Shown here in pieces: positions 47,063-56,805 of a DNA stretch of 64,000 bases. Numbering within the stretch: the first letter of the stretch is position 1; every line of letters begins with the position of its first letter. A program made the position numbers and the translations under genes. Where the stretch lies: positions 124,001 to 188,000 of the forward strand of contig JAWKSY010000006.1 in assembly GCA_041402125.1 (NCBI GenBank), given 5' to 3'. The stretch is from JAWKSY01 sp041402125. GTDB lineage: Bacteria > Planctomycetota > GCA-002687715 > DRQF01. The notes beneath the pieces are model-generated. The model saw nothing but the letters and a program-made list of their open reading frames with translations. It was not told where the DNA came from and ran no database searches.

Positions 47063-50000
47063 TCAGCGCGCGCCGAGCTCGAGGCGCGTCAGCGTGAGGA
47101 GACCGGCGCGGCCGCCCGGAACGAGTCGGAGGACCGCGCCGGGCGCGGCCGCCGGGAGCGCGAGCTCCGCGACGGACGCGGGCGCGGCCCCAAGCGCGAC
47201 CTCGCCCCGGGCGAGCGACGCGCCGGCGAGGTCGAGGAGCTCCGCCGAGAGCGCGGGCGGGGTTCCCGCGGTCACCGCGAGCGAGCCGGTCCAGCGGACG
47301 CCGAAGTCCTCCCGCCAGGGGAAGGCGCCGAGCGTGAAGGTGACGCCGAAGCCGGTCATCGCGACGCGGAGTCGTCCGGACGAATCGACGTGCCACAGCT
47401 CGACCCCGCGGGGCGGCGGCAGGTTGCGCGCGATCTCGGCCCCGGTCCAGCTCGCGGGCGCGGGCAGGGAGCTCGGGTCCAGCACCTCGATCGCGAACTC
47501 GCAGTCGGTCGGGACCTCGTGGACGTGGAAGCGAGCGCCGGTGTTCTGGCTCGCGATGACGCGGCCGCGGTAGCGCCCCGGCCGATCGGGCGCTTCCATG
47601 GCGAAGCGCAGCGAGCCGCTCTCGCCGGGCAGGAGGCCGGCCTCGAGTCGATGCTCGCGGCCGTAGACGACCGCGGCCTCTCCCTCGCGCGTCCAGAGGA
47701 CGCGGAGTCGTCCCGCCATGGGGCCCCGGCCCCCGGGGAGCGCGCGGTCGGCGCGATTCTCGATCCAGACGTCGGCACTGAAGGCGCGGCCGGGAAGGAT
47801 GCGCGTCGCGGCCGCGGGCTCGGGTTTGACCCGCGTGACGCGGATCCGAGCGTCCTCGGGCAGGGCGCCCTCGGCGAGCCGGGCCGCCGCGAGGACGGAT
47901 CGCGAGCGGGCGACGCGGCGCGCGCTCCACGGCGCGAGAGGCATCGTGTCCCAGGTCAATCGCACCTTCTCGGCCTCCGCGAAACGACCCGCCGCGAGCA
48001 GGGCGCGGATCTGACGGAGCCTCAGGACCGGGTCCGAGAGATCGGCGGGAAGGATCTCGAGGACCCGGGCGAACTCGGCCGGCAGCTCCTCCCAGCGCTC
48101 GGCCTGCGCGACGGCTTCCGCCTCGGATTCCGCCTGCCGTGCGGAGGCCATGCGAGCGACCGTCGCCTCGCCGAAGCGGGCGCCGAGCACCTCGCGCGCG
48201 CTGCGATCGAAGGCGGGATCCCAGCCGGCCAGGAGATGCCGACCGACGGCGGCCGCGGCGTCGTCCGGCATCGACGGCACCGCGTCGAGGATCGCCTCGC
48301 GAAGTTCGGGACGGAGATAGCGGTCGCGGGCCAGCCGCTCGGCGAAGTCCCAGGCCGCGTCCGGACGGTGGCGACGGAGCGCCGCGAAGAGACGTCGCCC
48401 TTCTTCGACCGACCAGGGCTCGCCCGCGAGGACCTCGGCGCGCGGCGCCTCCGCTCCGCCGAGCGCGAGCGCCTGGAGTGCGCGTCGCCGCAGCGCCGGA
48501 TCGACTCCGGGGCCCTCGACGAGGAATCGCGCCTCCGCGGCCGCCTCCGCCGGCGCCTCGGCCCGGGCGAGCGCGAGCAGTCTCCGCTCGGTGCGGATCG
48601 TCTCCTCGTCCTCCTCGGCGAGAGGAAGCACCGGCAGGGGGTCGAGGCGCCAGGCGTCCACCGTCGCGGACCAGCGCAGGATCGGGGCCTCGGAGCCCGC
48701 GAGTTCGACGAGCACGGCCTCCGCATCCTCGGCGTTCCAGGTCGCGAGCGCGCGGGCCGCCTCGCGACGCAGCTCGGGCGCCTCGCGCGGATCGCGGGCC
48801 CGCTCGGCGATCGACGCCGCGAGCCCGCGGAGATCGAGCTCCCGGGCCGCCCGCACGGCGCCGAGCCGTCGGAAGACGTCGGCGTCCCCGAGGGCGACCG
48901 CGATCTCCTCCCGTCGGCGGGCGCGCTCGCGCTCCGGGTCCTCACGCCGCCCGAAACGCAGGTCCCAGGCGATCAGGGCCGCGAGCTCGGCCTCGAGACG
49001 GGCCTTCGCCGCCGGTTCGGTCGCGGAGAAATCGCGTCGTTCGCCGGGGTCGGCCGCGAGATCGACCAGCGTCGAGTAGCCCTGCGCGAGGTGTCGGGTC
49101 AGTTTCAGATCGCCCCGACGCAGCGCGGCGAGATCCGAACTCGCGGCCGAGAGCTCCTTCACGTCGTCGGGAAGCTCGGCGAGCTGGAACTCCGGGAAGT
49201 GCGTCGACCGCGCCTCGTCGCCGAAGACGAGAGGGGTCAGGTCCCGACCCTGGTTGGGCGGCACCTCGGCCACGCCGAGGAGCTTCATCACCGTCGGGAA
49301 GAGGTCGACGAGGGAGACCAGCTCGGGTCGCCGCGTCGGCGAGACGCCCGGCACGTGGATCATCAGGGGGACGTGGAGCTGCACCTCGGTCAGCGCGGAT
49401 CCGTGGTAGCGGATGCCGCCCTCCCCCAGCGCCTCGCCGTGGTCGGAGCTCACCGCGATGACGGTGCGCCCCGCCAGACCGCGGCGTTCGAGGGCCGCGA
49501 GGAGGTCGCCGACCCGACGGTCGACGTAGGCGACCTCGGCGTCGTAGCGATCCGCCGGGGCGTCGCCGAAGGGAAACTCCTCGTGGGCGAGGTAGGGAGC
49601 ATGCGGCTCGAAGGCGTGGAACCAGAGGTGGAAGGGCGCCTCCCCCACCTCGTCGAGCATGCGCTCCGCGGAGGCGACGAAGTGGCGCGCGTCGAGATCG
49701 GGCGCGCCCTGTCGTCCCAGATTGACGGCCTCGAAATCGCCGAGCTTCCGCGCGAAGGAGGGGTGCGACATCCACTCCTCCGTGAAGGCGATGCTCGCGA
49801 TCGTGCGGCGTCCCGAGGCGCGCAGGAGCGCGGCCATCGACGGCGCGGCCACGTCGCTCGCGAGGGCGGTGCCGGTCAGCTCTCGATAGAGCGCCGTCGC
49901 GCGCGGGTAGCGACCGGTCGTCGCCGCCTCGAAGGAGAGGTGGGTCGACGGATAGGGGGCCCAGGCGCGCTCGAAGACGGCGCTTCGCGCCGCGAGCGCG

Positions 50001-50965
50001 TCGAGATTCGGCGTGAGGCTCTTCCCCTCCCTCCGGACCGATCCGGGGAGGAAGCCGCAGCGGTCGGCGCGCAGCGTGTCGATGCTGATCCAGACGAAGT
50101 TGACCGGACCTCCGAGATCGACGCCGGGCGCCTCGGCCGCCCGGGCCTGCCAGGCCTCGATCTCGCCGACGATGCGATCGTCGCGGGAGACGAGCCCGGT
50201 CGAGAAGTCGCCGCGCGCGCCGCGCCAGCGCAGGAGGCGAGCGCCGTGGAAGCCCTCGCGCCCGAGCGCCGAGCGCGTCGACTCGGAGAGGGCGAAGGGC
50301 AGCGGCCAGACCCGTCGGACGGGCTCGCTCGCGGCGAGGACGAGCACGGCCGTGGCGACGAGCCCGATCCCGGCGCCCTGCCGCCGCGTCCCGCCGAGCA
50401 GGAGGAAGGCCGTCGCGGCCCAGAGTCCGAATTCGAGGAAGAAGAGCGCGTCGTGCGCGACCGCGTACAGGCCGACGAAGAGCCGGGCGTTCGCGACGCG
50501 CACCGCCAGGGCCGCCAGCAGCAGCAGTCCGGAGCCGAGCCGCGGTCGGACGGAGAACCGACGCGTCGCCACGCGCGCGGCGAAGATCGCGAAGATCGCG
50601 GCGAGGACGGGAAGGAGCGCGCCGGGAGCCCAGGCGAGTCCCTGTCGCGCGAGTCCCGCGCCCTCTCCCAGACTGCGACCGAGCGGCCAGACGGCGAGCG
50701 CCGCCGCGAGCGCGAGGGCGAGGCGGCGCGGATGCAGCGCGCGATCGCCGGCGCGGAGGAGGGACGCCGCGAGGAGCAGCACCGCCGCCGCGACCGGCGC
50801 GAGCAAGAGGAGGTCGAAGGCGACGACCACGACGGCGGCGCCCGCCCCCTCCCCCGCCGCGGCGAGACCGCGGGCCTCGAGGACGACGAGGAGAACGACG
50901 GCGATGAGCGAGGCCGTCAGACCGAGCGCGAGGCCGCGGCGTGCGTTCGGAGGCTGCGCCGGCAC
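47063..50965 (-). CDS. Large membrane alkaline-phosphatase-superfamily (sulfatase-like) protein with HEAT-like middle region
   Basis: A 1300-residue protein. Residues 10-220 hold about six hydrophobic helices. Residues 285-620 are a sulfatase-fold domain: VWISIDTLRADR with metal Asp, TPNLDALAARSAVF, and SSDHGEALGEGG with the Asp-His metal ligands. At the nucleophile position the FGly sulfatase motif CxPSR is not found; the aligned segment is STHLSFEAATTGRYP, with Thr as the likely nucleophile, so a phosphodiesterase or phosphotransferase activity is more likely than sulfate ester hydrolysis. Residues about 690-900 are alpha-helical repeats (RREAARALATWNAEDAEAVLVEL), and the end contains beta-rich domains. 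Located upstream of glycosyltransferase genes; a cell-envelope modification role is inferred. Confidence 0.78.
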   Translation of the reverse strand: MPAQPPNARRGLALGLTASLIAVVLLVVLEARGLAAAGEGAGAAVVVVAFDLLLLAPVAAAVLLLAASLLRAGDRALHPRRLALALAAALAVWPLGRSLGEGAGLARQGLAWAPGALLPVLAAIFAIFAARVATRRFSVRPRLGSGLLLLAALAVRVANARLFVGLYAVAHDALFFLEFGLWAATAFLLLGGTRRQGAGIGLVATAVLVLAASEPVRRVWPLPFALSESTRSALGREGFHGARLLRWRGARGDFSTGLVSRDDRIVGEIEAWQARAAEAPGVDLGGPVNFVWISIDTLRADRCGFLPGSVRREGKSLTPNLDALAARSAVFERAWAPYPSTHLSFEAATTGRYPRATALYRELTGTALASDVAAPSMAALLRASGRRTIASIAFTEEWMSHPSFARKLGDFEAVNLGRQGAPDLDARHFVASAERMLDEVGEAPFHLWFHAFEPHAPYLAHEEFPFGDAPADRYDAEVAYVDRRVGDLLAALERRGLAGRTVIAVSSDHGEALGEGGIRYHGSALTEVQLHVPLMIHVPGVSPTRRPELVSLVDLFPTVMKLLGVAEVPPNQGRDLTPLVFGDEARSTHFPEFQLAELPDDVKELSAASSDLAALRRGDLKLTRHLAQGYSTLVDLAADPGERRDFSATEPAAKARLEAELAALIAWDLRFGRREDPERERARRREEIAVALGDADVFRRLGAVRAARELDLRGLAASIAERARDPREAPELRREAARALATWNAEDAEAVLVELAGSEAPILRWSATVDAWRLDPLPVLPLAEEDEETIRTERRLLALARAEAPAEAAAEARFLVEGPGVDPALRRRALQALALGGAEAPRAEVLAGEPWSVEEGRRLFAALRRHRPDAAWDFAERLARDRYLRPELREAILDAVPSMPDDAAAAVGRHLLAGWDPAFDRSAREVLGARFGEATVARMASARQAESEAEAVAQAERWEELPAEFARVLEILPADLSDPVLRLRQIRALLAAGRFAEAEKVRLTWDTMPLAPWSARRVARSRSVLAAARLAEGALPEDARIRVTRVKPEPAAATRILPGRAFSADVWIENRADRALPGGRGPMAGRLRVLWTREGEAAVVYGREHRLEAGLLPGESGSLRFAMEAPDRPGRYRGRVIASQNTGARFHVHEVPTDCEFAIEVLDPSSLPAPASWTGAEIARNLPPPRGVELWHVDSSGRLRVAMTGFGVTFTLGAFPWREDFGVRWTGSLAVTAGTPPALSAELLDLAGASLARGEVALGAAPASVAELALPAAAPGAVLRLVPGGRAGLLTLTRLELGAR

Positions 50966-51071
50966 CTGGGTCTCCCGTCGAGGCGGCGTCGCGGGCCGCC
51001 CTCCCCGGACCGCTCCCCGCGCCGCTCCGGCATGGTATCAGGCCGGCCCGCGCGGCGCGCGGCCCCCAACC

Positions 51072-52286
51072 TCATCGACCCGCCAGGAGAGTCTCGACGG
51101 CGGCCGCGGCGCGATCGTAGCCGCGCTCCGGTCGCGACGCGGCGCAGCCGCGGCGGAGTCGCTCGAGTTCCTGCGGCGCGGCGCGCAGCGCGGCGAGGAT
51201 CCTCCCGAAGCCGGAGGCGTCGTCCGGCGCGAAGAGACGACCGTTCTCGCCCTCCCGCACGAGGTCGGGGATGCCGCCGCTGCGGGCGGCGACGACCGGC
51301 GTCCCCACCGCGAGCGCCTCCGCGACAGCGACCGGAGCGCCTTCCGTCCGGCCGCGACGACCGGGACGACTGGGCGCGACGAGCAGATCCGCCGACTCCA
51401 TGAGGGCGCGCAGCTCCGGCGGATCGAGGTGGCCGACGAGCCGGGCCTCGACGCCCCGCTTCGCGGCGAGGCGACGGAGACGCGCCTCCTCCGGCCCGCG
51501 GCCGGCGACGACGAGGACGGCGCCGGGACTCGTCTCCCGCAGCGCCTCGATCGCGAGATCGAAGCCCTTCAGCCGGACGAGTCGCCCGGCCGCCGCCACG
51601 AGAAAGGCCTCCTCGGAGACGCCGAGACGTCGACGCGTCGCGGCGCGGTCGCCGCGGGGCGCGAAGAGGTCCAGATCGACGCCCATCGGCGCGACGAGCG
51701 AGGGCGGCAGCGCCAGACGCGCCGGCAGCGCGGCCCGGGCCCGGGCGCGGAGGTCCTCGCTGACGAAGAGCGCCCCGTCGGTGCCGCGCGCCCAGGGTGC
51801 GAGACGACGGCGGAGGATCGGCCAGTTCGCGAGGAGCTGCAGACCTCCTCCGTGCGCCACCGAGACGTGGCGGCGGCCCATCCGTCGGGACAGGCGCGCT
51901 CCGACGAGGCCCGCGGGGTAGACCCAGTGGCTCAAGATCGCGGCGTCGGGGCGCGCCTCGAGCGCCGCCTCGAGCGCGCGTTCCATCGCCCGCACGAGTC
52001 GCGGCACCGCCGCCACGAGCCAGGGACGACGCTCGAGATTCGCGCCGATGCCCCGGCCGTAGACGAGCTCGCGCTGCCAGGCCGCGGACGCGAAGGGAAA
52101 CCGCTCGACCGTCGCTCCCTCGGGCAGTCGCTCGGAGGCCGGCGCGCCCGGCGCCTCGGGCACCAGGTGGTGGATCTCGTGACCGCGCTCGATGAGTCCG
52201 CGCGAGAGGTCGCGGACGAAGCGCCCGGCGTGATCTCCCTCGCGCCGCGGGAAGCTCGTCGCGAGCACGACGAGCCGCCGACTCAC
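51072..52286 (-). CDS. Glycosyltransferase family 4
   Basis: A GT-B fold retaining glycosyltransferase of 404 residues. The N-terminal domain begins LVVLATSFPRREGDHAGRFV, and the C-terminal domain has AAGRLVRLKGFDLAIEAL and the E-x7-E motif EGAPVAVAEALAVGTPVVA, with VREGENGRLF after it. It likely adds a sugar from a nucleotide donor during polysaccharide or glycolipid assembly. GTG 52286 overlaps the stop of the GT2 gene (GTGA), so the two are translationally coupled, with the flippase gene upstream of both. Confidence 0.92.
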   Translation of the reverse strand: MSRRLVVLATSFPRREGDHAGRFVRDLSRGLIERGHEIHHLVPEAPGAPASERLPEGATVERFPFASAAWQRELVYGRGIGANLERRPWLVAAVPRLVRAMERALEAALEARPDAAILSHWVYPAGLVGARLSRRMGRRHVSVAHGGGLQLLANWPILRRRLAPWARGTDGALFVSEDLRARARAALPARLALPPSLVAPMGVDLDLFAPRGDRAATRRRLGVSEEAFLVAAAGRLVRLKGFDLAIEALRETSPGAVLVVAGRGPEEARLRRLAAKRGVEARLVGHLDPPELRALMESADLLVAPSRPGRRGRTEGAPVAVAEALAVGTPVVAARSGGIPDLVREGENGRLFAPDDASGFGRILAALRAAPQELERLRRGCAASRPERGYDRAAAAVETLLAGR

Positions 52287-53236
52287 GCCCCCGCCCTCAG
52301 CTCCGCGTTGAGACGACGATCGCAGAGGACTGCGAGCGCCAGCCCGACGAGCCCCAGCCCCGTCGCCGCGAGGAGCAGGCCCGGGCCGGGCGCGGACGCC
52401 GGCGCCTCGGCGAGGCGCGCGACGAGTCGCCAGACGCCGCCGATCCCCGCCGCGACCAGCGCGGCGAAGCCGAGGGCGTAGAGCAGGACGACGGCGTGCG
52501 GCTCGCGCCGGACGTGGCGCGACCACATGCGGCGGAGGAATCCCCGCAGGAGGAGCGCGCCGATCCGGGGCACCGTCGTGAGGGGTCGGATCCCGGAGAC
52601 CTCCTCGCCGTAGATCGGCCGGACGGGCACGTCCGCGACGCGCTGCCGCGCGACGTTGAGTCGGATGAGGAGGTCGTTCGGAACCCCGTAGCGGTCGTAG
52701 ACGCGCTCGAGATCGATGGCCTCGACGGCCGCGCGCGTGATGGCGGTGTAGCCGCACTGCGAGTCGATGACGTGCCAGTAGCCGCTGGCCCACTTCGTCA
52801 TCGCGGTGAAGACGTGGTTGCCGAGGAGGCGATCACGCGGCATGACGCGCGACACGCCGGGCACCGAGAGCCGGTCGCCCTTCGCGTAGTCGGCGCGCCC
52901 CGAGGCGATCGGCGCGAGAAGGGCCTCGAGATCCGAGGGGTCCATCTGGGCGTCGCCGGCCATGACGACGCAGACGTCGTCGCCGGTCTCGAGGAAGCGG
53001 CGATAGCCGCTCTTGATCGCGGCCCCGACCCCGCCGTTGCGTTCGCGCGCGACGAGCTCGATCCGCGGATCGAGGCGCCCGGCCGCGACGATGGCGGCGA
53101 CGGTTCCGTCGCGGCTCGCGTCGTCGACGACGATCACGCGGTCGACGAAGGGCGGGATCCCCGCGAGCGTGCGGCCGATCAGCCGCTCCTCGTCGTAGGC
53201 CGGCACCGTGACCGCGATGCGAAGGCGACCGAACAC
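52283..53236 (-). CDS. Glycosyltransferase family 2, dolichyl-phosphate-type, with membrane helices
   Basis: A 317-residue GT-A enzyme. The catalytic domain (1-230) shows IAVTVPAYDEERLI, VIVVDDASRDGT (UDP-binding DD), GGVGAAIKSGYRRFLE, VVMAGDAQMDPSD (the DxD-like metal motif as DAQMD) and DSQCGYTAITR. Two C-terminal hydrophobic helices (about 248-272 and 285-308) anchor it, as in polyprenyl-phosphate glycosyltransferases. Start GTG 53236, with GAGAGGG about 7 bases upstream. Lies between the flippase and the GT4 gene, consistent with lipid-linked sugar transfer; the sugar is unknown. Confidence 0.88.
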   Translation of the reverse strand: MFGRLRIAVTVPAYDEERLIGRTLAGIPPFVDRVIVVDDASRDGTVAAIVAAGRLDPRIELVARERNGGVGAAIKSGYRRFLETGDDVCVVMAGDAQMDPSDLEALLAPIASGRADYAKGDRLSVPGVSRVMPRDRLLGNHVFTAMTKWASGYWHVIDSQCGYTAITRAAVEAIDLERVYDRYGVPNDLLIRLNVARQRVADVPVRPIYGEEVSGIRPLTTVPRIGALLLRGFLRRMWSRHVRREPHAVVLLYALGFAALVAAGIGGVWRLVARLAEAPASAPGPGLLLAATGLGLVGLALAVLCDRRLNAELRAGA

Positions 53237-53247
53237 CGAAGGCCCTC

Positions 53248-54809
53248 TCAGCCGCGCCGCACGACCTTCAGGAACTTCTCGCGGTCGGCGGCGTCGAGCA
53301 CGCGCAGCGGGAAGAGGAGCCCGAGGAAGACGAGTCCGAGGACGCCGAAGCCGACGACGGTGACGAGCTTCGAGACGATACCCGTCCCTCCGATCGCGCC
53401 GAGGACGCCCGCGCCGCCCCAGATCGCCTCGCGGGCGAGGAGCACGTGGGCGAGGACGGCGACGATCGCGCCCGCGACGAGGGTCCGGGCGAAGACGCCG
53501 AGGACCAGGGGCTGATCGAAGAGACGGCGGAAGACGAACTGCATCGCGACGAGTCCCGTCGCCATCGCGGTCAGGGTGCCGAAGGCGACGCCGTTCATTC
53601 CGTAGCGGCCGACGAGCATCGCGCCCACGCCGACCTGCACGACGGCCACCAGGGCGATCAGCGCGACGCTGTGCTTGGGGCGACCGGCGGCGTTCAGGAT
53701 GGCGCACTGGATGTAGAAGGGCGAGTAGGCGAGGTAGCCGAGCACGAGGAAGCGGAGCGCGGTCGCGGCCTCGGCGTAGGACGGCGCGTAGAGGATCGTG
53801 AGCGTCCGCTCGGGGCAGGCGACGAAGAGCGCCACGATCGCGGTGGCGATCACCGAGGCGTACCGCGTGGTCTCGCGGATGTAGCCGCGCATCTTCTCGG
53901 GGGCCGACTCCGCCGCGCCCGAGACGAGGGGGAAGAGGATGAAGGTGACCGCGAAGACCGCGGTGAAGGGGATCTGCGAGAAGGGCTGCGCCGCGCCGTA
54001 GAGCCCGGTCAGGGTCCGCCCCGCCTCGCCCTCGGGACCGAGGATCTTGAGGACGTGGAGATCGAACTGCAGCACGAAGGAGCTGAAGCCGGCGAAGAGC
54101 ATCGTGAAGGACTGGAAGACGAAGAGCGGCTTGACGCCGATGTCCTCGCCTCCGGTGGCCGGTCCGCTCAGCACCCGTCCGAGGACGAAGACGGCGAAGG
54201 CGGCCGCCGCGAAGCCCGCGACCGGGGCCCCGACCTTCCCGAGGGAGCCGCTCGCGAGGTAGGCGAAGCCGAGGATGAAGGCGCACTTCGCGGTCGAGTA
54301 GCTGAAGTCGACGATCGCCTGCCGCCCGAACTGCTTGGTGCCGTTCAGGTAGCCCATGAAGATGGCGTAGAAGGCGTAGAAGAGCGTGATCAGGCTCGCG
54401 TAGCGGAAAGGGGTCGCGAGACCCGGGTCCCCGTAGATCGAGGTCGCGAGGACGGGCGCGCCGAAGAACATCACGAGGAAGATGCCGCCGCCGAGCATCG
54501 CCTGGAGCTTGTAGGCGGAGCGCCGGATGCCGTTGGCGTTGGCCGGATCACGGCCGACGAAGCGACTCACCGCCTGCTGGGTCCCGACGATCATGAAGGC
54601 GTTCACGATCGAGGCCAGGGTCGTGACCGTCCGGTAGTCGCCGAAGACCTTGATCCCTCGCCGCCGCCCAGGATCTTGGTCAGACCGGCGTAGATGACGA
54701 AGCCCGAGGCCAGGAACCAGAACTTGGTCACCGTCAGGAACAAGGCGCCCCGGCCGATGGACCGGGTCTCGTCGGCGGCCGATGCGGCTCCACCCTGCGC
54801 TCGATTCAT
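53248..54809 (-). CDS. Polysaccharide/lipid-linked oligosaccharide flippase (MATE/MVF-type); apparent frameshift at 54655-54657
   Basis: A multi-pass exporter of about 520 residues in the MurJ/Wzx/RfbX superfamily. At least 12 hydrophobic segments are seen, including AFMIVGTQQAVSRFVGRD, FFGAPVLATSIYG and LGYLAYSPFYIQCAILNAAGRPKHSVAL (the conserved late helix with G-R-P). It probably moves a lipid-linked saccharide across the inner membrane. The N-terminus is in another frame: MNRAQGGAASAADETRS ... LTKILGGGE is followed by GIKVFGDYRTV in the main frame; adding one G to GGG (plus-strand CCC at 54655-54657) restores one ORF. ATG 54809 has GGAGGAG about 10 bases upstream. First gene of a flippase-GT2-GT4 operon. 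Confidence 0.85.
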
Positions 54810-55086
54810 GGATCCCATCTCCTCCCGCGTGCGGCGGGGTTGACGATAACAAGGGGCGCCGGGGTGCGTTGCGCGAGTTTCGCGTTCCCGGAGCGGGCGC
54901 CGGGCGCCGCCCCTGGATTCCCGGCCCGCCTCCGGCTCCGTTCATCGACCGGAAGGCGATCGAGACTCAAGCGCTTTCGCGATAGCGACTTGCGCCGGAT
55001 GGCGTACGGCCGGCGCCTCCACCTCCTCGCTTTGACTCGGGAGCGACGAGCCGTATCATGCGAGCGCTCACGAAACTCCGGGGGGA
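54810..55086. other. Divergent intergenic region, 277 bases
   Basis: Between the flippase operon (minus) and the kinase/MobA-like operon (plus). It should hold both promoters. I see no clear hexamer pair and no small gene. Confidence 0.5.
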
Positions 55087-56202
55087 GTGTCCGACGCGAT
55101 GCAGCAGGACGAGAGGATCATCGAGACGGCGGCCGAACAGCTCGTCTCCTTGCTCGCGGGTCTGCACCGCGACGGGTCCTTCGTCCGTGATCCCTCGCCC
55201 TCCGTCCTGGGCCGCGACGAGAACGGCCGCCTCTTCATCGCCGACGCGGACCTCGAGTCGCGGAGCAACCGCGACGCGCCGGACGACACGCTCGGTCAGC
55301 TCTGGGCCCTGATGCGGGGCGAGAGCCCCCGGGTGAAGATCGCGGCCGCGCGCGACTACGCCGCCCGTCGCGGCCTCGGAGACCTCGATCTCGACCGCCT
55401 CCTGCGCGAGTTCCGGCTCCGCGACATCGAGCGCTGCTTCCACGAGAACCGCGACTTCAAGGTGCTGGAATCGGGCGGCCTGGTCTGGCACTGCCGCCGC
55501 GAGCTGCTCCGCGAGGAGCACCTGCCCGTCCTCGAGGACCCGGATCGCTGGCTCGAGCCGGGCGATCACCTCGTGAAGGACGGACGCAGCACGACGATCG
55601 GCCGGACGGCGGGCGAGGCGCTCATGAAGCGCTTCAATCTCAAGAAGTACCGCTCCCTCGTCACGAACCAGCTCGCGGGTTCCCGCGCGCGCATCGCCTT
55701 CCAGCAGGCCTACCACCTCGAGACGATGGGAGTCCGGACGGCCCGGGCGATCGCCTTCGCCGAGCGCACGAAGCTCGGTTGCATCTACCGGTCCTACCTC
55801 CTCCTCGACTGGCTGGCCGACGTCCAGCCCGGCGCGCTCGCCTTCCAGGAGTGGAACGGCAGCCGACCCGAGCTCAAGCGCCGCGTGCTCGAGGACGCGG
55901 GCCGGATGATCGGACGACTCCACGACGCCGGCTTCTCGAACCGCGACCTGAAGTCGAACAACCTCCTCGTCAACGAGGCCGGCCAGGTCTGGGTGATCGA
56001 CCTCGACGGCGTCGCCCACGAGGGGCGGGTCCCCGAGGAGCAGCGGCTCAAGAACCTGCTGCGGATCGTGCGGGACCTGCCGCGCTACGGCCACCTCTCG
56101 ACGCGCGAGGCGCTGACCTTCCTCCACTCCTACACGCGCGCGGTCCGGCAGGGCAACACGCGCGATCTCTACCGCAAGCTCGCGGCGGAACCCATCGCTT
56201 GA
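55087..56202 (+). CDS. Lipopolysaccharide-core-kinase-like (Kdo/WaaP family) protein
   Basis: A 371-residue protein whose C-terminal two thirds has the small-kinase fold of KdkA/WaaP. Features are GDHLVKDGRSTTIGRTAGEALMKRFNLKKYRS (nucleotide lysine region), FSNRDLKSNNLLV (catalytic-loop Asp and Asn) and VWVIDLDGVAH (DFG equivalent). The first 130 residues (HRDGSFVRDPSPSVLGRDENG) look like an added pseudo-domain. WaaP-type kinases phosphorylate LPS core sugars. Start GTG 55087 gives no SD spacing; the ATG at 55099 with GGGGGA 12 bases upstream is also possible. It overlaps the MobA-like gene by TTGA. Confidence 0.75.
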   Translation: MSDAMQQDERIIETAAEQLVSLLAGLHRDGSFVRDPSPSVLGRDENGRLFIADADLESRSNRDAPDDTLGQLWALMRGESPRVKIAAARDYAARRGLGDLDLDRLLREFRLRDIERCFHENRDFKVLESGGLVWHCRRELLREEHLPVLEDPDRWLEPGDHLVKDGRSTTIGRTAGEALMKRFNLKKYRSLVTNQLAGSRARIAFQQAYHLETMGVRTARAIAFAERTKLGCIYRSYLLLDWLADVQPGALAFQEWNGSRPELKRRVLEDAGRMIGRLHDAGFSNRDLKSNNLLVNEAGQVWVIDLDGVAHEGRVPEEQRLKNLLRIVRDLPRYGHLSTREALTFLHSYTRAVRQGNTRDLYRKLAAEPIA

Positions 56203-56795
56203 TCCTCCGCCTCGTGCTCGCGGCGGGCGCGGCGCGCCGCCTCGGCGAGCCGAAGGCCACCGCCCGGCTCGGCGGGAGCACCTTTCTCGAGCGCGTGCTC
56301 TCGCCGCGGCTGCCCGGCGCGGCGCGAGATCTCGTCGTCACCGGCGGCCATCGCGAGGCCACCGAGGCCGAGGCGCGCCGGCTGGGCGTCGCGACCGTCC
56401 ACAACGAGGACTGGGAGAGCGGCCAGGGGAGCTCGCTCGCGCGCGGGCTCCGCGAGGCCCGTCCCGGCGAGGCCGTGCTCCTCCACCCCGTCGACTTCCC
56501 TCTGGTGACGCAGGACGACTGCGATCGGCTCCTCGCCGCCTACCACGCCGAAGGTCCGGGCGTCGACCGGCTCGCCGTCCTCTCGCAGGATCGGCGACGC
56601 GGGCACCCCGTCCTCTTCGGCCCCGCCTGGGTCGAGCGCATCCTCGCCCTGCCGCCGGGAGGAACGCCGCGGGATCTCTTCCGCGCCGCGGGCGAGGAGC
56701 TTCGCTACGCCCTCACCGACAACGCCTGGGTCCGCCGCGACATCGACACGCCCGACGATCTCGCCGCGGCGCGCGCCTACCTGGGCGAGGACTGA
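56199..56795 (+). CDS. MobA-like nucleotidyltransferase
   Basis: A 198-residue single-domain NTP transferase. The N-terminal LVLAAGAARRLGEPKA is the nucleotide-binding loop (LAAGxSxRxGxxK form). LHPVDFPLVT carries the metal Asp as in DxP. HPVLFGPAWVERILALPPGGTPRDLF follows the pattern of MocA/MobA-type cytidylyl/guanylyl transferases. The start is a TTG at 56199, chosen because it gives the first beta strand and overlaps the stop of the kinase gene (TTGA); a GTG at 56214 would cut off this strand. The substrate is uncertain: a molybdopterin role is possible, but next to a LPS-type kinase it may activate a sugar phosphate. Confidence 0.8.
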   Translation: MILRLVLAAGAARRLGEPKATARLGGSTFLERVLSPRLPGAARDLVVTGGHREATEAEARRLGVATVHNEDWESGQGSSLARGLREARPGEAVLLHPVDFPLVTQDDCDRLLAAYHAEGPGVDRLAVLSQDRRRGHPVLFGPAWVERILALPPGGTPRDLFRAAGEELRYALTDNAWVRRDIDTPDDLAAARAYLGED

Positions 56796-56805
56796 GGCCG
56801 CCGTC

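Noticed and set aside
47390..51403. A 1337-residue plus-strand ORF opposite the sulfatase-like gene
   Set aside because: Low-complexity Arg/Glu/Gly antisense shadow; the minus-strand protein has clear domains.
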